Below are positions 40,625-45,494 of a stretch of 45,494 bases of DNA, piece after piece. The DNA comes from an uncultured Pelagibacteraceae bacterium. GTDB lineage: Bacteria > Pseudomonadota > Alphaproteobacteria > Pelagibacterales > Pelagibacteraceae. The stretch lies in assembly GCA_902634695.1 (NCBI GenBank), contig CACPLE010000005.1, positions 1-45,494 of the forward strand. Reading direction: 5' to 3'. Under the pieces are notes generated by a model. The model saw only the letters and a program-made list of their open reading frames with translations, did no database searches and was not told where the DNA came from. Position numbers and translations under genes: made by a program. The stretch's first letter is position 1. Each line of letters opens with the position of its first letter.

Positions 40625-41575
40625 ATGGCTATAGATAAAAAGTTTATTGATTTATTTGTAAATGTCACTTCTAAAGCTGCTCTAGCTTCATACTATACAG
40701 TAGGAAAAAAAAATAAAATCGATTCAGATAAGGCAGCTACTGACTCTATGAGGTCTGAGCTAAACAAAATTGAAATGAATGGAAAAATTGTAATAGGTGA
40801 GGGTGAGCTTGATGAAGCTCCAATGTTATATATAGGTGAATTAGTAGGAACTAAAAAAGGACCAGATTTTGATATTGCTGTTGATCCGTTGGAAGGTACT
40901 AATTTCGCAGCGAATAATTTACCTGGAGCATTATCTGTTATTGCGGTATCTGAAAAAAATAAATTATTTAATGCTCCTGAAACTTACATGGACAAAATAG
41001 CTGTTGGTAAAAATATATCCAGTGACGTTATAGATTTAGATTTTTCCACTAAAAAAAATATTGAAAATTTAGCTCAATTTAAAAATAAAGAACCCAATAA
41101 ATTAACAGCATGCATACTTGAAAGACCAAGGCATAAAAAAATTATTGACGAATTAAAGGAATTAAAAGTTAATTTAAAATTGATTAACGATGGTGATGTA
41201 TCAGGAGCTTTACTTGTAAGTGATGATAAATATGGTGTTGATATATTTCTTGGTATTGGAGGTGGTCCAGAAGGTGTATTAGCAGCTTCTGCTCTTGATT
41301 CATTTGGCTGTAAATTCCAAGGACGTTTTTTATTTAAAAATAACAATGATATTTTAAGAGCTAAAAAAATGGGTATTGAAGATTTAAATAAAAAATACGC
41401 ATTAAAAGAAATTGTATCAGGTGACTCTATATTTTGTGCGACAGGGATTACTAGTGGTGATTTAGTTAAAGGAATAAGTCTTAATGAGAATAATTATATT
41501 TCAGAGACTCTAGTTACACATAAGGCCAGCAATCTTAAAAAAATAATAAAAAAAGAAAATATTCTTACACCTTGA
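40625..41575 (+). CDS. glpX: Class II fructose-1,6-bisphosphatase
   Basis: VIGEGELDEAPMLYIGE, IAVDPLEGTNFAANN, INDGDVSGALL, GIGGGPEGVLAA. Confidence 0.94.
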   Translation: MAIDKKFIDLFVNVTSKAALASYYTVGKKNKIDSDKAATDSMRSELNKIEMNGKIVIGEGELDEAPMLYIGELVGTKKGPDFDIAVDPLEGTNFAANNLPGALSVIAVSEKNKLFNAPETYMDKIAVGKNISSDVIDLDFSTKKNIENLAQFKNKEPNKLTACILERPRHKKIIDELKELKVNLKLINDGDVSGALLVSDDKYGVDIFLGIGGGPEGVLAASALDSFGCKFQGRFLFKNNNDILRAKKMGIEDLNKKYALKEIVSGDSIFCATGITSGDLVKGISLNENNYISETLVTHKASNLKKIIKKENILTP

Positions 41576-41610
41576 TAAATAATAGTTTATACAATAAAAC
41601 ATTTCATTTT

Positions 41611-41685
41611 GGTCCCTTCGTCTATCGGTTAGGACACGTGGTTTTCATCCTCGAAAGAGGGGTTCGATTCCCCTAGGGACCGCCA
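41611..41685 (+). tRNA. tRNA-Glu (TTC), CCA encoded
   Basis: GGTCCCT/AGGGACC acceptor, TTTTCAT anticodon loop, AGGGG/CCCCT T-stem, GCCA. Confidence 0.93.
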
Positions 41686-41687
41686 AT

Positions 41688-41957
41688 ATGCCATATGTAT
41701 ATCTAATTGTATCAAAAAATAAAAAAAAATTAGTATCATATGTTGGATGGACAATTGATCTAGAAAAAAGATTAAAATTACATAATAGTAATAAAGGCGC
41801 TAAATTTACTAAAGGTAAAAAATGGAAATTAATATATCATGAATCTCTTTTAAGCAAAACTAAAGCAATGAAAAGAGAATATAAATTAAAAAAAGATATT
41901 AAATTTAGAAATTTTATGAAAAAAAAATTTTTAAAAGGTAAAAATATTGAAGAATAA
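41688..41957 (+). CDS. GIY-YIG nuclease family protein
   Basis: YVYLIVSK...VSYVGWTIDLEKRLKLHN...KWKLIYHE...AMKREYKLK. Confidence 0.88.
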   Translation: MPYVYLIVSKNKKKLVSYVGWTIDLEKRLKLHNSNKGAKFTKGKKWKLIYHESLLSKTKAMKREYKLKKDIKFRNFMKKKFLKGKNIEE

Positions 41958-42978
41958 AAATATAATATTTTTTTCTGTAGATAGACTTGGTGATTATATC
42001 ATAAGGTCAAATGTTATCAAAAAAATATCAGATAATTTTGATCATAAAGAAATTGTATGCTCTGAAAAGAATTTTAAATTAGTTAACTCACAAAGTTTTT
42101 TTAATAATGTATATTTTTTTAATTCAAATAAAAAATTTTTAGAAAAGCTTAAATTTTTAAAAAAATTTTTTTTAAAAAAATACGACAGCATTATTGTTTT
42201 TGATGGAAAAAATATTTCTAATATTTTACTATTTATAATAAAAGCAAATTTTAAGTTTACGTTTATTTACAAAAATAAAGGCGTTTTAAATTATATTTAT
42301 AGAAGTTTTTTGATATTTATTTTAGATATATTTAAAATTAATTATGAAATTTTACACTCCAGGCATTTAATCGAGAATGGTAATATAGATAATTATCCTA
42401 GAAAATATAAAAAATTAAATATTTTTTTTAACAATATTGATTCACATACGTATTACCTAGAAAATACTAATATCAATATTTATGATAATTTTTCAAATAA
42501 ATTTATAATTATCCATCTTGATGAAAAACTTAAGGATATTAAAAATATTAATAATAATTTTGAATCAAGTATTCGAAATTTTCAAAAAAGCATAGGGAAA
42601 AAAGTTTTTTTAACTTCTTTTAATAATAATTTTGATTATTATATAAATTTAAATTTCATTAAAATTGATTTTAAAAACTTGGAAAATAAAATAATGAATG
42701 ATTCTAAAATTTTAATCATTGAAAACATGCCATTAAATTATTTTCAAAATTTAATTAAAAATTCTTATTTAAATATAAGTTGTCACTCTGGTTTTTTTGT
42801 TCACACTTCATTATCATTAAACAAAAAAACTATCGATGTAATCAATAAATCTGATGAAATTTGGTTAGATACATGGATTGATGATAATAAAAACTATAGA
42901 AAAGTTTACAAATCAAATATGAAGGAAAGAATAGAAATTAATAATATTTTAGATTCGATTAATGATGAAATTAAATAA
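41947..42978 (+). CDS. GT9 (heptosyltransferase)-like glycosyltransferase, divergent; TTG start
   Basis: SVDRLGDYIIRSNVIKKI (cf. GT9 RxGDxxxTxP) and C-terminal SCHSGFFVHTSLSLNKKTIDV. Confidence 0.6.
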   Translation: MKNKNIIFFSVDRLGDYIIRSNVIKKISDNFDHKEIVCSEKNFKLVNSQSFFNNVYFFNSNKKFLEKLKFLKKFFLKKYDSIIVFDGKNISNILLFIIKANFKFTFIYKNKGVLNYIYRSFLIFILDIFKINYEILHSRHLIENGNIDNYPRKYKKLNIFFNNIDSHTYYLENTNINIYDNFSNKFIIIHLDEKLKDIKNINNNFESSIRNFQKSIGKKVFLTSFNNNFDYYINLNFIKIDFKNLENKIMNDSKILIIENMPLNYFQNLIKNSYLNISCHSGFFVHTSLSLNKKTIDVINKSDEIWLDTWIDDNKNYRKVYKSNMKERIEINNILDSINDEIK

Positions 42979-45076
42979 ATATAAATCAGCAATAATTCTT
43001 CCTTTAAAAGAAAGTTTTACGCATCAAAATTTTGGTGCAGTTTCTATATGGGTAAAAGATTATTTAAGTTTCACTAAAAATAAAAATAATATTTCTATTT
43101 ACTGTAAACAAAAAAAAAGAAATGAAAAATACTTAACTAAAAAGGTTAAAGATATAAAAGTTAAAAATAAACTATTTACTAATATTAACTATATAAAAGA
43201 AATTGGGCATAGCTTAAAAAAAAATAATATCACAAACGTTGAAATTCATAATAGGCCAGAATATGCGAAATATTTAATTAATAATTATCCAAAATTGAAT
43301 ATTGCGTTAATCTTTCATAACGATCCAAACTTCTTACGCGATAGTAGTTCAAATAATTCAAAAGAATTTCTTTTAAATAAATGTAGGAGGATTATTTTTG
43401 TTAGCAAGTGGTTAAAAGCAAAATTTTTTGAAAAATTGTCTATCAATCATAAAAACAATGTTGAAGTTATTTATAATTTTGTCAAACCTATAAAAAATTT
43501 TCCAAATAAAAAAAAAATAATTGTATTTTCAGGTAAACTCAATTCTCAAAAGGGTTATAATATTTTTGGTAATTCAATTATAAAAGTATTAAACATGAAT
43601 CCGAAATGGTCTGCGTTAGTTTTTGGCAATGAACCTAGAGAAAAATTTTCTTTTAAACATAAAAGATTAAAAATAAATGATTGGATTTCTCATTCAAATC
43701 TTTTAAAAATTTATGAAAAATCATCTATATCTGTAGTTAATCCCGTTTGGAATGAGCCTTTTGGTAGAACCGCAATGGAAAGTGCATCGAGAGGATGTGC
43801 TGTAATAACCTCTAGATCTGGCGGTCTACAAGAAACTTTTTTTAATAATCTCATTTTAAAAAAAAATAATGTTATTGAGCTTAGCAAATTAATAAACAAA
43901 TTAATTAATAATAAAAATCTTTTAGTTAAAATACAAAAAATAAATTTTAAGAATGTTAGACACACACCCAATTTAACAGTCAAAAAGTTAGATAAACTTA
44001 AATTTAATAAACCTCTTTTTTTTCCATATATAAAAAAAAAGAAAAGTTTTAAAATTTTACACATTGCTAATTTTGGAGAAAAAAATGATCACAGATTATT
44101 TAATATATCAATCGCTAATAAATTAAGTTTGGGGTTCGTAAGAAATAATCATGATGTAATTAATTTTGACTATCGTAACTATTCTAAAAAAAGTTATTTC
44201 GGAAAATATAATTTAGATGATAAAATAAAGTCAATTTTTAATAATTATAAACCAAATTTGCTTTTATTAGGCCACAACAACGTACTCAAAAGGGACACTT
44301 TAAATTATATAAAAAATAATAATTGTAAAATAGCCTTATGGTATGAAGATCATGTTATTAAAGGAGATCCTTACTACAGAAAAAATTTAAACTTAATTGA
44401 ACAAAATTCTGATTTAATTGATAATTATTTTATCACTACATGTCCAAGTATAATTAAATCTAAAATTAAAAAAAATAAAATTAATTTTTTGCCTATACCA
44501 GTTGACCCCAATATCGAGTGTGGTAATTTTTTTGAAGTACCTAAAGAAAAAGATTTATTTTTTGCTCTAAGTCATGGTGTAAATTACGGTATGCTTAAAA
44601 AAAATGTAACAGACGAAAGGTCATTATTTATAGATAAATTAATAAAATTATCGAAAGAAAGAATAAATTATAATTTTTTAGGCTTATTTGGAGAGCAGCC
44701 TAAATGGAATTACAATTATAACAAAGAATTGATGATATCTAAAACAGCTTTAAATTTAAGTAGAGGAGGTCCAAATAAGTATGCATCAAGCAACAGAGTA
44801 GCTACATTAATTGGTAATGGAGTATTAACATTCATTGACGAGAAAGTTAGATACCAAGATTTTTTTGATAACGATGAAATTATTACATATAAAAATCACA
44901 TTGATTTAACTAATAAATTATTGACGATAAAAGATAATAATAAATTAATTGTTAAAAAATCTAAAAAAGCAAAAAAAAGATATTTTGAAATTTTTCAAAA
45001 CAACATCATTTCTGAATTCATAATTTACAAGATATTTCAAAGTTCTAAGAAATATACATATGTCTGGGATAAATAA
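42962..45076 (+). CDS. Two-module glycosyltransferase: N-terminal GT4-like, C-terminal CgeB/Glyco_trans_1_2-like
   Basis: N-terminal FSGKLNSQKGYNIF, PVWNEPFGRTAMESASRGCAVITSRSGGLQE; C-terminal LSRGGPNKYASSNRVATLIGNGVLTFIDEK. Confidence 0.75.
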   Translation: MMKLNKYKSAIILPLKESFTHQNFGAVSIWVKDYLSFTKNKNNISIYCKQKKRNEKYLTKKVKDIKVKNKLFTNINYIKEIGHSLKKNNITNVEIHNRPEYAKYLINNYPKLNIALIFHNDPNFLRDSSSNNSKEFLLNKCRRIIFVSKWLKAKFFEKLSINHKNNVEVIYNFVKPIKNFPNKKKIIVFSGKLNSQKGYNIFGNSIIKVLNMNPKWSALVFGNEPREKFSFKHKRLKINDWISHSNLLKIYEKSSISVVNPVWNEPFGRTAMESASRGCAVITSRSGGLQETFFNNLILKKNNVIELSKLINKLINNKNLLVKIQKINFKNVRHTPNLTVKKLDKLKFNKPLFFPYIKKKKSFKILHIANFGEKNDHRLFNISIANKLSLGFVRNNHDVINFDYRNYSKKSYFGKYNLDDKIKSIFNNYKPNLLLLGHNNVLKRDTLNYIKNNNCKIALWYEDHVIKGDPYYRKNLNLIEQNSDLIDNYFITTCPSIIKSKIKKNKINFLPIPVDPNIECGNFFEVPKEKDLFFALSHGVNYGMLKKNVTDERSLFIDKLIKLSKERINYNFLGLFGEQPKWNYNYNKELMISKTALNLSRGGPNKYASSNRVATLIGNGVLTFIDEKVRYQDFFDNDEIITYKNHIDLTNKLLTIKDNNKLIVKKSKKAKKRYFEIFQNNIISEFIIYKIFQSSKKYTYVWDK

Positions 45077-45494
45077 TAAAATTATATGTATAGCTGGAAA
45101 AAATGTTTGTGCAATTAAATTTTTAAAATTTATCTCAAAAAAAATTAGAAAAAATAATTTAATTGTTCTTCCAAACAAGTCAGATAATGGTAAAGATTCA
45201 TGGCAACCATCACTTAAAAAATTCGCAAAAAAAAATAAATACAAAATTGTAAATTTGCAAAATATTTATAAAATAAAAAATTTAATTTTTATTTCAATTG
45301 AATATGAAAAAATAATCAATGTAAAAAAATTTAAATCAAGAGAACTCTTTAATTTCCATTTTAGTTTGTTGCCCAAATATAGAGGATGCCATACAAATTT
45401 TTTTCAAATTTATAATGGAGAAACATTTAGTGGTGTAACACTACATAAAATAGATAAAGGTATTGACACAGGTAATATTATTTCATCATTAAAA
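45060..45494 (+). CDS. Formyltransferase family protein (Fmt/sugar N-formyltransferase fold), truncated by window end
   Basis: ATG at 45060 open to the window end; NFHFSLLPKYRG...LHKIDKGIDTGNII with intact N-x-H...D triad. Confidence 0.82.
   Translation, partial: MSGINNKIICIAGKNVCAIKFLKFISKKIRKNNLIVLPNKSDNGKDSWQPSLKKFAKKNKYKIVNLQNIYKIKNLIFISIEYEKIINVKKFKSRELFNFHFSLLPKYRGCHTNFFQIYNGETFSGVTLHKIDKGIDTGNIISSLK

Noticed and set aside
41666-45494. Looked for a second copy of the tRNA-Glu 3' end (att-like repeat) marking an integrated element
   Set aside because: None seen in the window, and no integrase gene; the island idea rests on gene content and position only.

Overview
AT-rich, very gene-dense bacterial window. 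By gene content and synteny it looks like a streamlined alphaproteobacterium of the SAR11/Pelagibacter type (inference). Most of it is housekeeping: znuABC; argS-X-nagZ-scpAB-tatABC-serS-yajC-secDF; uvrA/ssb-gyrA-coaD-ppi-tgt; recG/sdhE; mltB-rlpA-dac-tmk-holB-metG-tatD; nhaA; glpX; and four tRNAs (Lys-TTT, Ser-TGA, Pro-TGG, Glu-TTC). No rRNA, CRISPR, transposon or prophage was seen. The most accessory-looking segment is the right end, from about 41.6 kb. There, tRNA-Glu is followed by a GIY-YIG gene, a GT9-like gene, a two-module 704-aa glycosyltransferase and a truncated formyltransferase. The last is absent from the ORF track and has an intact N-x-H...D triad. Other points of note: a near-perfect Zur-type palindrome between znuC and znuA; a perfect 12-bp hairpin starting at the tgt start codon; tRNAs fused almost directly to downstream ORFs; systematic 3' overlap of every convergent CDS pair, two of them sharing a TTAA stop; and eroded SPOR/RlpA-type envelope genes at conserved positions. 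I did not find a clearly novel multi-gene system; the glycosyltransferase/formyltransferase locus is the best candidate for strain-specific biology.
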